Source: HGW-17 sp964516435 (GTDB lineage Bacteria; Myxococcota_A; Polyangia; HGW-17). Taken from it: 64,000 nt of DNA. Under the pieces are notes generated by a model. It saw only the letters and a program-made list of their open reading frames with translations. It was not told the DNA's origin and ran no database searches. This document shows positions 29,582 to 38,576 of the stretch, piece after piece. A program made the translations under genes and the position numbers. Position 1 is the stretch's first letter; the number at the start of each line of letters is the position of its first letter. The stretch lies in assembly GCA_964516435.1 (NCBI GenBank), contig CAZEZP010000100.1:14920-78919 (forward strand). Direction: 5' to 3'.

Positions 29582-30760
29582 ATGAAATCCTACGATATCG
29601 TCATCATCGGCGCTTCGGCGGCCGGCCTCCATGCCGCCGAACAGGCCCGCAAGGCATCCGCGGATCTGTCCATCGCATGCTTCACGGAAGAAGACCGAGC
29701 CGCCTATTACCGCCCCCTGCTCACGGAACTCATGGGAAATCCCGATGTGGCCCGAAAACCCGCATTCACGGTGCGGCCGGCCTCCTGGTTCGCCGAACAG
29801 CGCGTGGAGCTCCACACCCGCTCCGAGGTGGTGGCCCTGGATCCGCAGCGACACGAGATCGCCACGGCCGATGGACGCACCTTTTCCTGGAAGCGCTGCA
29901 TCCTGGCCACGGGCAGTTCGCCCTTCGTGCCACTTCCGGAAGCCCTTTCGCTGCCCAGCGTGTTCACGTGCCGCACCTGGACCGACGCCGAAGCCATCGC
30001 ACGGGCCGCCCAGAACGCCTCGCACGTGGTGGTGATCGGCGGCGGGCTGCTGGGGCTGGAGGCGGCCCACTACCTGAATGCCCCGGGCCGGCGCGTGACC
30101 GTGGTGGAACTGATGCCCCGGATCCTGCCGCGCCAACTGGACGAAGCCGTCTCCGGATGGCTCGAGCGCCGCATCCGGAACGCAGGAGTGGACGTACGGC
30201 TGGGAACGCAGGTGCATGCCATTTCCCCGTCCGCTTCCGGCCGGTTGCGCGTGGATACCTCGGCCGGGGATCTGCTGGCGGACGTGGTGCTGTTCTCCAT
30301 CGGCGTGCGGCCCCGCGCGGATCTGGCGAAAAAGGCCGGCCTGACCGTGAACCGGGGCATCGTGGTGGATGCGGCCATGCGCACCTCGCATCCGGACGTG
30401 TTCGCCTGCGGGGACGCGGCGGAGTTTTCCGGCCAGGTGTGGGCCCTGTGGATGCCGGCACTGCGCATGGGACAGGTGGCGGGCCACAACGCGGCCGAAA
30501 CGGGAGCCGAACGCACCTATGCGGCATCGATTCCGCCGGCGGCGCTGTCGGCTTTCGGAACCCGCATATTTTCCGTAGGACGCATGGAGGGCAATGTAGA
30601 GGAAATATGCTCCGACGAAGACCACGGCGTGCGCCTGTACTTCGAGGGCGACGCCCTGTCGGGCGCTCTGCTGTGGGGCGATGCGGCCCGCGGCATGGCG
30701 CTGGCCAAGGCCGTGGAACAACGCCTCGACCGCCCCTCTGTCCTTCAAATATTGCAATAG
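29582..30760 (+). CDS. NAD(P)H:rubredoxin oxidoreductase-like FAD flavoprotein
   Basis: The 392-aa protein has the two dinucleotide-binding folds of this family: VIIGASAAG at the N-terminus for FAD and VVVIGGGLLGLEAA near residue 139 for NAD(P)H. ILATGSSPF and VFACGDAAEF complete the FAD site. No redox-active Cys pair is present, so it is not a disulfide reductase. NROR-type enzymes pass electrons to rubredoxin or related carriers for oxygen or peroxide detoxification. No rubredoxin gene is adjacent. Confidence 0.85.
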   Translation: MKSYDIVIIGASAAGLHAAEQARKASADLSIACFTEEDRAAYYRPLLTELMGNPDVARKPAFTVRPASWFAEQRVELHTRSEVVALDPQRHEIATADGRTFSWKRCILATGSSPFVPLPEALSLPSVFTCRTWTDAEAIARAAQNASHVVVIGGGLLGLEAAHYLNAPGRRVTVVELMPRILPRQLDEAVSGWLERRIRNAGVDVRLGTQVHAISPSASGRLRVDTSAGDLLADVVLFSIGVRPRADLAKKAGLTVNRGIVVDAAMRTSHPDVFACGDAAEFSGQVWALWMPALRMGQVAGHNAAETGAERTYAASIPPAALSAFGTRIFSVGRMEGNVEEICSDEDHGVRLYFEGDALSGALLWGDAARGMALAKAVEQRLDRPSVLQILQ

Positions 30761-30770
30761 GATTGCAATA
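30750..30770. terminator. Palindromic hairpin TATTGCAAT-AGG-ATTGCAATA
   Basis: A perfect 9-bp stem with a 3-nt loop overlaps the stop codon of the flavoprotein gene. It lies 14 bases from the end of the convergent Cys-repeat gene. The AT-rich stem has no T-tract, so its efficiency as a terminator is doubtful. A protein-binding site is an alternative. Confidence 0.35.
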
Positions 30771-30784
30771 CGCCAGACCGTTTC

Positions 30785-31942
30785 TTATTTGCAGGGAAGA
30801 AAGACGCCCAGGTTGGACACGTCGTCGATGGCCGACGCCGTCCACTGGACGGAAGGATCGAACGCATCGGCGTCGTTGGTGTCGCCGGCAGTCGTGGCGC
30901 ACTTGCGCCGCAAAGTGACGTCCACGGTGGTGACGCCGCCGCCCGTCCAGGCGGCGCCGGGATCCTCGCCCACCTTGCCGAAGACGTCCTGGGTGCTTCC
31001 GGAACAGACCAGTTTCAATGCATCATTGCCGTTGAAGACGAGATTCCCCTTCTGATCGCAGGTGTAGGAAAGCGCCCACTGCGTATGGCAGATTACGAAG
31101 GTCTGGCCGGCCGTGAGCGACGCCGACGCCAGGGGGACGGTGCTGGAAACCGACGCACTTCCATTGCTGAAGATCTGGATGGCGCAGGAAGAGAGATTGA
31201 ATCCCGACGGCGCCGACATGACGAAGATTTCCAGGGCCTTGTTGTTGCTGGTCCCCTCCATGTATTCGCTGAAGAAGAGATTGAGCGTGGACGAGGGCGT
31301 CACGCAGGTGGCCGTGGTGCCCACCATCTGGCAGGTCTTGCCCTGGGCCGCGCAGTCGGCGGACAGCGTCCAGTTCAGGCAGTTGCCGCTGCGGGTGCAG
31401 GTTTCCACCCGGTTGTTCTGGCAGCGGGTCTCGTTTTCCGTGGTGCAGTTGGACGTGCACTGCTCGATGCAGGATGCCGTCTGCGTCAGGCCGTCATAGA
31501 TGCACACCTGCCCCAAAAAGGCGCAATCCTGCCCCGCATCGAAAATCGGGCAGCCCGAAGCGTCCTCCACGCAATCCTGGATGACGTTGCCCGCGCAGGC
31601 ACTTTCCCCCACGGTGCACTCGGGCGTGCACTCCACCACGCAGGCCGCGGTGTGGGCATCCGTGTCCTGCGTGCAGATCTTCCCGCTCTCCGTGCAGTTT
31701 TCCGTGTTTTCCCACGTGGGGCACGGCGCATGTTCGATGCACGTCTGCCTCTTGCCTTCCACGCAACGCTGGTGGCCCACCGTGCAAACGGTGCAGTTGT
31801 TGGAATTGGTATTGTTGGAATTATTGGTCGTGTTGTTGGAACTGTTGGTATTGTTGGAATTCGTGCCGCCGTTTCCGGCTCCCGCACACGCCAGAAGCCA
31901 CAACCCCAGCAAAATGCCCGGCAATCCATTCTTCATGCGCAT
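30785..31942 (-). CDS. Lipoprotein with Asn-rich linker, three Cys-rich repeats and lamin-tail-like domain
   Basis: The 385-aa product has a type II signal ending WLLAC, then a spacer of about 25 Asn, Thr and Ser residues. Three consecutive modules of about 48 residues, each with around eight Cys, follow (about 50-190). A shared pattern is C..C..GE..C..N..Q.C.....GC..W....DCA..G..C. The C-terminal part carries FSEYMEGTSNNKALEIF, the hallmark of lamin-tail-like domains in extracellular nucleases and adhesins. No nuclease domain is attached. The start at 31942 is chosen because GAGG lies 5 nt before it; in-frame alternatives are 31948 (GTG) and 31936. Confidence 0.75.
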   Translation of the reverse strand: MRMKNGLPGILLGLWLLACAGAGNGGTNSNNTNSSNNTTNNSNNTNSNNCTVCTVGHQRCVEGKRQTCIEHAPCPTWENTENCTESGKICTQDTDAHTAACVVECTPECTVGESACAGNVIQDCVEDASGCPIFDAGQDCAFLGQVCIYDGLTQTASCIEQCTSNCTTENETRCQNNRVETCTRSGNCLNWTLSADCAAQGKTCQMVGTTATCVTPSSTLNLFFSEYMEGTSNNKALEIFVMSAPSGFNLSSCAIQIFSNGSASVSSTVPLASASLTAGQTFVICHTQWALSYTCDQKGNLVFNGNDALKLVCSGSTQDVFGKVGEDPGAAWTGGGVTTVDVTLRRKCATTAGDTNDADAFDPSVQWTASAIDDVSNLGVFLPCK

Positions 31943-31987
31943 GGCCACCTCGCAGCTCCTAATTTTGTAGCATTGTTTTGCGGCGTT

Positions 31988-32581
31988 TCAAACCACGTTG
32001 GCGGGATCTTCATGGCCAAACCAGCGGGGGGCGCGCTTCTCCCGCTCGGCCAGCCGGCGCTCGGCTTCCGTCAGGACGTCCACGACCAGGTGCAGCGCGT
32101 CGTAGCGTCCGCAAAAACTGAAGTATTCCTCTTCCCGCAGCGGGGCCGCCTGGGAAAGAACCGCTTCCAGCATCTCCAGGAACGCCGGAGACACCACGAG
32201 CGCAGATTCTTCCGGCATGGACTGCGCGAGGATCTCCTCTCCCAGTTGCGGCGCGCGCAGGGCCAGCGGGCAGGAAAGAAACCGCACGGACCAGTTTTCC
32301 GGATTCTGGGGCGTGCCGCCCAGATCCCAGATGCCGCCGAACGCCCGGCGCAGGGTTTCCCCCAGATAGGCGCCGGCCGCAAGAGCGAACAGCCGTTTCA
32401 CGCCGCCGGGCGCGAGACGGTTCTCGCGTGCCAGTTCATCCAGGAACGGCAGGGTTTCCGACGTCAGATCCAGCGACACGCCGTAGCGGTGCCGGGCGAC
32501 ATCCACCACCACGGCCGCCAGTTCCGCCACTTCCACGGGCGGCGGCGAAAAGGAATTTCCCCATGGAGAATTGTCGGTCAT
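31988..32581 (-). CDS. Hypothetical protein
   Basis: The 197-aa soluble protein shows no signal peptide or membrane helix. It is rich in Leu, Ala and Glu and looks largely helical. LDLTSETLPFLDELARE, GAYLGETLRR and the downstream WDL recall small cytosolic DUFs of myxobacteria, but I cannot name one. GGAAGA precedes the ATG at 32581. It lies 64 nt downstream of rpmB on the same strand. Confidence 0.65.
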   Translation of the reverse strand: MTDNSPWGNSFSPPPVEVAELAAVVVDVARHRYGVSLDLTSETLPFLDELARENRLAPGGVKRLFALAAGAYLGETLRRAFGGIWDLGGTPQNPENWSVRFLSCPLALRAPQLGEEILAQSMPEESALVVSPAFLEMLEAVLSQAAPLREEEYFSFCGRYDALHLVVDVLTEAERRLAEREKRAPRWFGHEDPANVV

Positions 32582-32645
32582 GGAAGATCTTCCCGTAATG
32601 GACGGGATGGCGCAAACCGAAAATGCGCCGTCCGGGAAATCCTGG

Positions 32646-32837
32646 TTAGTCGATGGGGGGACGCTTGAGTTGGGGCAGACAGGACGTGCAAACCCGCACC
32701 CGGCGCACCTGGCCGTCCACCACCGCGCGCACGGTCTTGAGATTCACCAGTTGGCGGCTCTTGGACTTGATGTTGGAATGGGAAACGGTATTGGCTCTCA
32801 CGGTGCCACGCAAGCAGAGTTCACATTGGCGAGACAT
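32646..32837 (-). CDS. rpmB: Ribosomal protein bL28, zinc-binding form
   Basis: The 63-aa protein starts MSRQCELCLRGTVRANTVSH and ends with the ...RVRVCTSC...LKRPP region, which matches bL28. Both CxxC pairs are present (Cys5/Cys8 and the CTSC pair), so it is the zinc-binding (C+) type. AGGAG lies upstream of the ATG at 32837. The gene is not next to rpmG here, unlike in many bacteria. Confidence 0.92.
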   Translation of the reverse strand: MSRQCELCLRGTVRANTVSHSNIKSKSRQLVNLKTVRAVVDGQVRRVRVCTSCLPQLKRPPID

Positions 32838-33035
32838 GGTTCGATCTCCTTCGCAAGAACCGGCGCCGCACGCGTTCGCGGCGCAGGCGGAGGGGGAATT
32901 TACCGGATCCATCGCGAATGTCAAGGCAAAAACGTGCGCAAGACCGCAAAAGCAGGCCGCGTGTTGGCGCTTTTTCCCGTATGTTTGCGTTTCGTTCGAA
33001 AATCATGAGCCTTTCGTTTGACGGATCTCCTAAAG

Positions 33036-33052
33036 AAAGGTAACGTACCTTT
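33036..33052. promoter_or_regulatory. Inverted repeat AAAGGTA-ACG-TACCTTT between divergent genes
   Basis: A perfect 7-bp stem with a 3-nt loop is followed by TGTT on the plus strand. It lies between divergent rpmB and the DMT-like gene, so it cannot terminate an upstream plus-strand gene. It is more likely an operator or a leader hairpin of the gene at 33110. Confidence 0.3.
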
Positions 33053-33109
33053 TTGTTCCGCGCCGGCGGACGTCTTCCGGCGCGACTTCCCGCGGGAGGT
33101 CCATCCATC

Positions 33110-34201
33110 ATGTTTTTCCGTGCCAAGGAAGGCTCGACTGCCGCCCTCATCCAGTTGTGCATCGGCTATTTCATCTTCTACGTGATCACCGGGGTCTCCG
33201 TGAAATACTTCCTGGGACCAGCTCCCCGGTTTCCCGGCATGGAAGGCATGGAATTCCTCGTCTATTCCACGGCTGGCGGGATGGGGATTTCCCTGCTGGT
33301 CGTCCTGATCGGACGCTGGTACCGCTTCGAGTCCAACCAGAAGACGAACCTCGGCCCCTTCACCGTCCCCGTCGAATTCCTGTACATCATTCCTTCCGGC
33401 ATCTGCACGGCGGTGGTCGTGCCCACCACCACCCTCATGTACACGTTCGACGGCATTTCCGTCATGGTGGCCATGACCCTGATGCGGGGCTCCATCATCG
33501 TCATCAGCCGCGCCGTAGACGAAGTACAAATACGTCAGGGAATCCTCAAAAAGAAAGTATACCTGGAAGAAAACCTGGCCGTGATTATCGCCATCCTGGT
33601 GGTGGTTCTCGAAATCCTCTCCCCAGCCAAGGGCGGAAAGAGCCCATTCCGCTCCCTGCCGGTGATGGTCATCTTCACATCCTACATCCTCTCCTACACG
33701 TTGCGCATCTACATCATGAACTATTACAAGAACACGCGGCCACGCGGCGCCACGGGTTCCAACAAGGGATTCTTCGCCATCGAGCAGATCACGGCATCGA
33801 TCGTCGTGGCGCTCGTGGCGCTGGCGGTGGTAGCCGCCCACTGGGCCGGATACATCGAAGGACCGCGCTCCTCCTGCATGGCGCGCGCCATCGTGCAGCC
33901 CAATCTCGCATGGTGGCACTGGGCCGTGCTGGCCGGAACGGCGTATGGCGTTGTGTCCTTCTTCTCGGTTTTCATCTTCATGTTCAAGGGCCGCACAGCC
34001 ACGTTCGCCGGCCTGGTGAACCGCATCACCAGCCTCGTGGCCGGTACCGTAGCCACCTTGATCTTCGCCTGGGCCTTCGGGGGAAAGTACCCGCACGTCA
34101 TGGACTGGGTGGGGCTGGGACTGATTTTCGTGGCCGTGGGATTCATGACCCGGGCGGAAAAGAAGCGCGCCCTGGAACTGGCCCGGGAGAAGGAAATCTG
34201 A
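33110..34201 (+). CDS. DMT-superfamily-like membrane transporter
   Basis: The 363-aa protein has about ten predicted membrane segments in two halves, separated by a charged loop near residue 145 (KKKVYLEE). Its last helix, WVGLGLIFVAVGFM, is followed by a basic tail. This matches the general plan of drug/metabolite transporters, but no EamA signature is sharp. GGGAGG lies 10 nt before the ATG at 33110. The substrate is unknown. It stands alone between the divergent rpmB and convergent minus-strand genes. Confidence 0.65.
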   Translation: MFFRAKEGSTAALIQLCIGYFIFYVITGVSVKYFLGPAPRFPGMEGMEFLVYSTAGGMGISLLVVLIGRWYRFESNQKTNLGPFTVPVEFLYIIPSGICTAVVVPTTTLMYTFDGISVMVAMTLMRGSIIVISRAVDEVQIRQGILKKKVYLEENLAVIIAILVVVLEILSPAKGGKSPFRSLPVMVIFTSYILSYTLRIYIMNYYKNTRPRGATGSNKGFFAIEQITASIVVALVALAVVAAHWAGYIEGPRSSCMARAIVQPNLAWWHWAVLAGTAYGVVSFFSVFIFMFKGRTATFAGLVNRITSLVAGTVATLIFAWAFGGKYPHVMDWVGLGLIFVAVGFMTRAEKKRALELAREKEI

Positions 34202-34277
34202 ACTTCCCCTGAAAGAATTCTGCGCCATGGGCCGGGGCGGCGGAGGCCGGGACGCCCGGGCATCGAGGGCACAACTC

Positions 34278-34973
34278 TCAGCGCCCGCCCGCTTCTCCGT
34301 AATCCGGATTCCCTCCGGAGGGACCCGCCGCAAGGGAGGCCAGGATGTCCTGCACCATGGGATTGGCGGGGTCGTAGAAGGCGGCCGGATTCATGCGGGG
34401 ATGCAGGCGGGAGCGCCATTCCATTTTCATCAGGGCATGCAGGATGTCCAAGTCCGAAAATCCGCGCGCGCGCAGGCGGTGCAAAAGGTGAAATATAGCT
34501 TCGGTGGCATGTTCCGGGTGCACGATCCGCCCCAGCGTCAGCCACAGGGAATCCCCGTGGAAGAACACGCGGGACTGCACGATCTGTCCAGGCGCGAGGC
34601 CGAAAATGGGCGGCTGCTCATGCACCTGGAAATCCGCCCCGCCCAGGAGATCCCGAAACCAGGCCGTCTTCTTCCAGGGAGCCATCAGCACGAACAGCCC
34701 GGGATGAGCGGTGGCGAGGGAGGATGCGAGCGCCGAAAGAGCGCCTCCCATCTTTCCCTGGGCCACGAGCCGGGAAAGCCGGCAGGGCGCCGGACCGTCC
34801 AGAAACATCCATTCCTGGAAGGCCTGCATGCGGGATTCGTGCGTGCCATCCTGGGCCGGCTTGCCCGTGCGCAACCAGAAGCACTCCTGCAAGCGGACCC
34901 ACTCCCGCCGATGCGCCTCTTCCGAAAGCAGGCCGAAGAGTGAAGGCCAGAAATCATCCAGGGGATGCGGCAT
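34278..34973 (-). CDS. Hypothetical protein, coupled to pyrC
   Basis: This 231-aa cytosolic protein begins 20 nt inside the 3' end of pyrC, so it is translationally coupled. The N-terminal FWPSLFGLLSEEAH and FQEWMFLDGP recall a domain often found with SEC-C zinc motifs. No C-terminal SEC-C Cys cluster is present. The C-terminal half contains WLTLGRIVHPEHATEAIF. No function is assigned. Confidence 0.65.
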   Translation of the reverse strand: MPHPLDDFWPSLFGLLSEEAHRREWVRLQECFWLRTGKPAQDGTHESRMQAFQEWMFLDGPAPCRLSRLVAQGKMGGALSALASSLATAHPGLFVLMAPWKKTAWFRDLLGGADFQVHEQPPIFGLAPGQIVQSRVFFHGDSLWLTLGRIVHPEHATEAIFHLLHRLRARGFSDLDILHALMKMEWRSRLHPRMNPAAFYDPANPMVQDILASLAAGPSGGNPDYGEAGGR

Positions 34974-36288
34974 CGAACACCTTCACGCCCGCCACGAACA
35001 CGGCCCGGGTGCGTCCAGGAAGGGTACGGCCCAGGAACGGAGAATTGCGGCTCTTCGATACGAAATCGCCCGTCACGTCCCAGGCGGCGCCGGGATCGTA
35101 CACCGTCACGTCCCCCAGGGCGCCGCGGGAAAACCGTCCCCGATCCTGCAGTCCGAAACACGCGGCCGCCCGGTGGGTCATGGCCGCGACGGCCACCTGC
35201 AGGGGAAGTTCGCCGCGCAGGACCCGCTCATGCAGGACAGGAAAGGCGGTCTCCAGACCGATGACGCCGAAGGCGGCCGTTTCCAGATCCTGCTTGCGCG
35301 CCTCCTCGTGCGGCGCATGGTCCGTCACCACCGCATCGATGACGCCCGTGCGCACGCCTTCGAGCAGCGCCTGCCGGTCCGCCTCCGAACGCAGCGGAGG
35401 CGCGCATTTGGCCCGCGCGCCCGCCTGCTGGACGGCTTCATCCGTGAGCGCCAGGTGGTGCACCGTGGCCTCGGCCGTGACGGGAAACCCATTTTCCTTG
35501 GCCCATCGCACCAAATCCACGGAATGGCGCGAGGAGAGGTGCTGGGCGTGATAGCGAGCGCCCGTGTGCGCGGCCAGCAGGATGCCCTGGGCCAACTGGA
35601 CGGTTTCCGCCGGCCACGGCTGTCCGGCACGGCCCAGCCGCCGCTGGACTTCCCCTGCCGCCATGGGTGCCTTGCCGCTCAATTCCACGCGCTCGCAGTG
35701 ATCTGACAGCACGGAACCGGTTTCAGCGCACAGCCGCAGCAGTTCGAGCATCACGTCCGCACGGGCCACGGCATCCCCGTCGTCGGAAAACGCCACGGCG
35801 CCGGCGGCCCGGCAGCCGGCTACGTCCACAGGAACGACGCCCTTGCGCCCAAGCGTGGCGGCGGCCACCGTTTCGACCCGGCAAAACGCCTCCCTCGCGG
35901 CGCGCGCGCGCATGTGCGCCACCAGCCCAGGCCCGTCCGGCGGCGGATTCGTATTGGGCATGGCGCACACGGTGGCGAAACCTCCCGCCACGGCGGCGCG
36001 CGTACCGCTGTGCAGATCCTCGGCGGATTCGAATCCGGGATCCCGCAGGTGCACGTGCAGATCCAGCAGGCCGGGCATCACCCAGCACCCGCGGGCATCG
36101 TACGAAGGGACATGCTCCGGGCGCGCCTCCCCCGGAAAAAGAACCGCCTGCACCCGCCCGCCGGCGATCCACACGGAGGCGACCGCATCCAGCCCCGCAT
36201 GCGGATCCAGCACGCGGCCGCCTTCGATGATCACGTCATTTTCCCCCTCCGGTCTGCAGAAACAGAATTTTTCCTTCCTGTCGGTCAT
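34954..36288 (-). CDS. pyrC: Dihydroorotase, class I
   Basis: PyrC closes carbamoyl-aspartate to dihydroorotate in pyrimidine synthesis. The 444-aa product has the metal-binding DLHVHLRDPG (His78 and His80), followed by AMPNTNPPPD. DHAPHEE lies near residue 321. The start at 36288 forms an ATGA overlap with the acyl-CoA ligase stop. No other pyr gene is nearby; the coupling to a fatty-acid gene looks fortuitous or reflects growth control. Confidence 0.95.
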   Translation of the reverse strand: MTDRKEKFCFCRPEGENDVIIEGGRVLDPHAGLDAVASVWIAGGRVQAVLFPGEARPEHVPSYDARGCWVMPGLLDLHVHLRDPGFESAEDLHSGTRAAVAGGFATVCAMPNTNPPPDGPGLVAHMRARAAREAFCRVETVAAATLGRKGVVPVDVAGCRAAGAVAFSDDGDAVARADVMLELLRLCAETGSVLSDHCERVELSGKAPMAAGEVQRRLGRAGQPWPAETVQLAQGILLAAHTGARYHAQHLSSRHSVDLVRWAKENGFPVTAEATVHHLALTDEAVQQAGARAKCAPPLRSEADRQALLEGVRTGVIDAVVTDHAPHEEARKQDLETAAFGVIGLETAFPVLHERVLRGELPLQVAVAAMTHRAAACFGLQDRGRFSRGALGDVTVYDPGAAWDVTGDFVSKSRNSPFLGRTLPGRTRAVFVAGVKVFDAASPG

Positions 36289-38042
36289 GGACGGCGCCAC
36301 AAGGGATCCTGCTCGCGCAACTCGCGGCGCAGCACCTTTCCCACGAGATTCTTGGGAATGCCATCGCGGAATTCCACGTAGCGGGGAACCTTGTAGTGAG
36401 TCATGTTCTCGCGCGCCCAGGCGATGATGTCCTCGGGCGTGACCTTGCCCACGAATTCCGGCTTGAGGACGACCCAGGCCTTGATGGCCTCCGTGCTCTC
36501 GGTGTCGGGCAGGCCGGCCACCGCCACCTCGGAAACGGCCGGATGGCGTCCCAGCAGATTCTCGACATCCTTGGGGAACACGGAAAATCCCTTGACCTTG
36601 ATGAGTTCCTTCTTGCGGTCGAGGATGGTGACCATGCCCGCGGCATTCATGTAGCCGATGTCGCCGGTCAAAAGCCAGCGCTTGCCATCCTGCTCGAAGA
36701 AGTGGGCGTCGTTCTCGGCGGGATTGTCGAGATAGCCCTGCATCACCTGGGGGCCGCTGACCGCCAGTTCCCCGATGTGATCCCGGTCGTCTGGACCTTC
36801 GCCGATTCCAAGATCCCGGTGGGGATCCGACCGGTCCACGATTCGCCAGTCGGTGCCCGGCAGCGGCAATCCGATGGTGCCGGATCGGCGCAACTCGTCC
36901 GGTCCGTAGAGCAGGTTCACCGATACCACGGGAGACGCCTCGGTGAGGCCGTAGCCTTCCACCAGGGGCACCCCGGTGAGACTCTCGAATGCCTGCTGCA
37001 CGTGGGTGTGCAGAGGCCCCGCCCCGGAAAGGCAGAACAGGAATTTTTTCTCTATGCCATATTTGCGGATGTCCGGGAAATCCACCAGACGCTGGAAAAG
37101 CACCTCCGCGCCGATGTAGAGCAGTTCCCGGTCGCCCAGCCCGACCTTGAGCACGGTCTTGCACAGGTCCTCGGGAGAAGGCGGCTTGGGGAACACGACG
37201 ATCATGCCGCCCCAGGTGGTGGTGGCATTGAGGATGGCGGTCATGCCGAAGGCATGGAAGAAAGGGATGACCGCCAGCGAGGCCACGCCCGGATGGGCCT
37301 TGTAGAACCACGCCCGAACCTGGATGGCGTTGGAAAGGACGTTGAAATGCGTGAGCACCGCTGCCTTGGGCACCCCCGTGGTGCCGCCCGTCATGATGTA
37401 CACGGCGGGATCGCGGCGCGCATCCACATCTACCGCCGGCGGATTGGGCCGCGTCTTCATCAGTTCGGAAAAGGCCACCGCATCATGCGGAAGCGAGGCC
37501 GTGGGCAATTTCTTGAGCAGCATTCCCAGCCGTTTCTTGGGCCAAGGCAAAAAATCGCCGATGTTGGCGCCCACCAGGAAGCGCAGTTTCAGATCGTTGC
37601 GGATGGGCGCGATCTTTTCCTCGTACAGGACATCGAGGAACACCAGCGCCCGGGCATGCACCGTCTCGAGTTGGTGGCGGATTTCCAGGGGCTTGTAGGT
37701 GGGATTCACGCCCGAAACGATGGCGCCGATGCGCAGCGCCGCATGGTAGGCCACCATGTAGTGGTAACTGTTGGGCAAGAGCAGCGCGATCGTCTCGCCC
37801 TTCTTGAGCCCCATCGCGAACAGCGCCGTTGCCAGCACGTCCACGTCCCGATCCCACTGGCGGTAGGTGAAGCGCGTATCCAGAAACCACGCGGCCGGCC
37901 GGTTGGGCCAGCGCAGCGCCGCATCCCGGACCAGCGTGTCCACCGTCTTGTCCGAAAACTCCAGGTTTTTTGGAACTTCCTCCGGCCAGTGGGAAGAAAA
38001 CCAAGGCCGATCCGAAGGGACCCGAAACGTTTCATCCATCAT
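36285..38042 (-). CDS. Long-chain-fatty-acid-CoA ligase (FadD-like)
   Basis: The 585-aa enzyme activates fatty acids with ATP and coenzyme A. AMP-binding motifs are complete: TGGTTGVPKAAVLTH, EGYGLTEASP, LTGDIGYM and DRKKELIKVKGF. The catalytic Lys lies in NLVGKVLRREL near the C-terminus. AAGGAAA precedes the tandem ATG ATG at 38042/38039. It is followed in ATGA overlap by pyrC and preceded at 48 nt by the YbjN-like gene. A medium- or very-long-chain preference cannot be judged. Confidence 0.92.
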   Translation of the reverse strand: MMDETFRVPSDRPWFSSHWPEEVPKNLEFSDKTVDTLVRDAALRWPNRPAAWFLDTRFTYRQWDRDVDVLATALFAMGLKKGETIALLLPNSYHYMVAYHAALRIGAIVSGVNPTYKPLEIRHQLETVHARALVFLDVLYEEKIAPIRNDLKLRFLVGANIGDFLPWPKKRLGMLLKKLPTASLPHDAVAFSELMKTRPNPPAVDVDARRDPAVYIMTGGTTGVPKAAVLTHFNVLSNAIQVRAWFYKAHPGVASLAVIPFFHAFGMTAILNATTTWGGMIVVFPKPPSPEDLCKTVLKVGLGDRELLYIGAEVLFQRLVDFPDIRKYGIEKKFLFCLSGAGPLHTHVQQAFESLTGVPLVEGYGLTEASPVVSVNLLYGPDELRRSGTIGLPLPGTDWRIVDRSDPHRDLGIGEGPDDRDHIGELAVSGPQVMQGYLDNPAENDAHFFEQDGKRWLLTGDIGYMNAAGMVTILDRKKELIKVKGFSVFPKDVENLLGRHPAVSEVAVAGLPDTESTEAIKAWVVLKPEFVGKVTPEDIIAWARENMTHYKVPRYVEFRDGIPKNLVGKVLRRELREQDPLWRRP

Positions 38043-38090
38043 CGGTCTTTCCTTTCCCTTCCAGGCACCGGGAGCATGTCTCCCGCCGTG

Positions 38091-38558
38091 TCAGGAATCG
38101 CGGTTCCCATACAATTGCCCGCCGAACTGCTCCGCCAGAAGGTCGTCATAGCGGTCCGCCAGCGTGCCCACGCGCCGGATGGAATCCGAAACCGAATCCA
38201 CCGTGAGATACCGGGCATTGCGGTCCATCTTGAGGATGACCTTGTTGTCCCGGATGGCGAAGGAAAGCCCCAGCAGTTCCGAACTGGCATTGAGCCCCAG
38301 CAGGGTGGGATACAGGTTGATGTCCACCTGGGGCGTCAGGATCAGGATGGGAGAGAAGACCTGCAGCGTCTGGACGCGCGGCCCCCACGTCAGGGAAATG
38401 AAGATGCTGGCCGAACCCTTGGTCACGCCCCAGGCCATCATGTTCGGCTCCTGGGTTTCCAGGCGGTTCTGCAGGGGATCCAGCCCGAAGTGGGCCGAAA
38501 GCGCCTCCTCCACGATGCGCGCGGCCTGTGCGAACGACAAGTCCCCGGTGTCACTCAT
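38091..38558 (-). CDS. YbjN/secretion-chaperone-like protein
   Basis: The 155-aa protein has the mixed alpha-beta pattern of the YbjN/CesT chaperone-like fold: an N-terminal helix, AWGVTKGSASIFISL and QVFSPILILT strands, and a C-terminal helix with RRVGTLADRYDDLL. Members are thought to bind partner proteins, but the partner is unknown here. It lies 18 nt after the DUF2007-like gene in the same minus-strand series. Confidence 0.6.
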   Translation of the reverse strand: MSDTGDLSFAQAARIVEEALSAHFGLDPLQNRLETQEPNMMAWGVTKGSASIFISLTWGPRVQTLQVFSPILILTPQVDINLYPTLLGLNASSELLGLSFAIRDNKVILKMDRNARYLTVDSVSDSIRRVGTLADRYDDLLAEQFGGQLYGNRDS

Positions 38559-38576
38559 GGCTGCAACGTCCTTTCC

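Noticed and set aside
33036..33060. Rho-independent terminator at the AAAGGTA/TACCTTT hairpin
   Set aside because: It lies between divergent genes, so no plus-strand transcript should end there, and the T-tract is broken by G.
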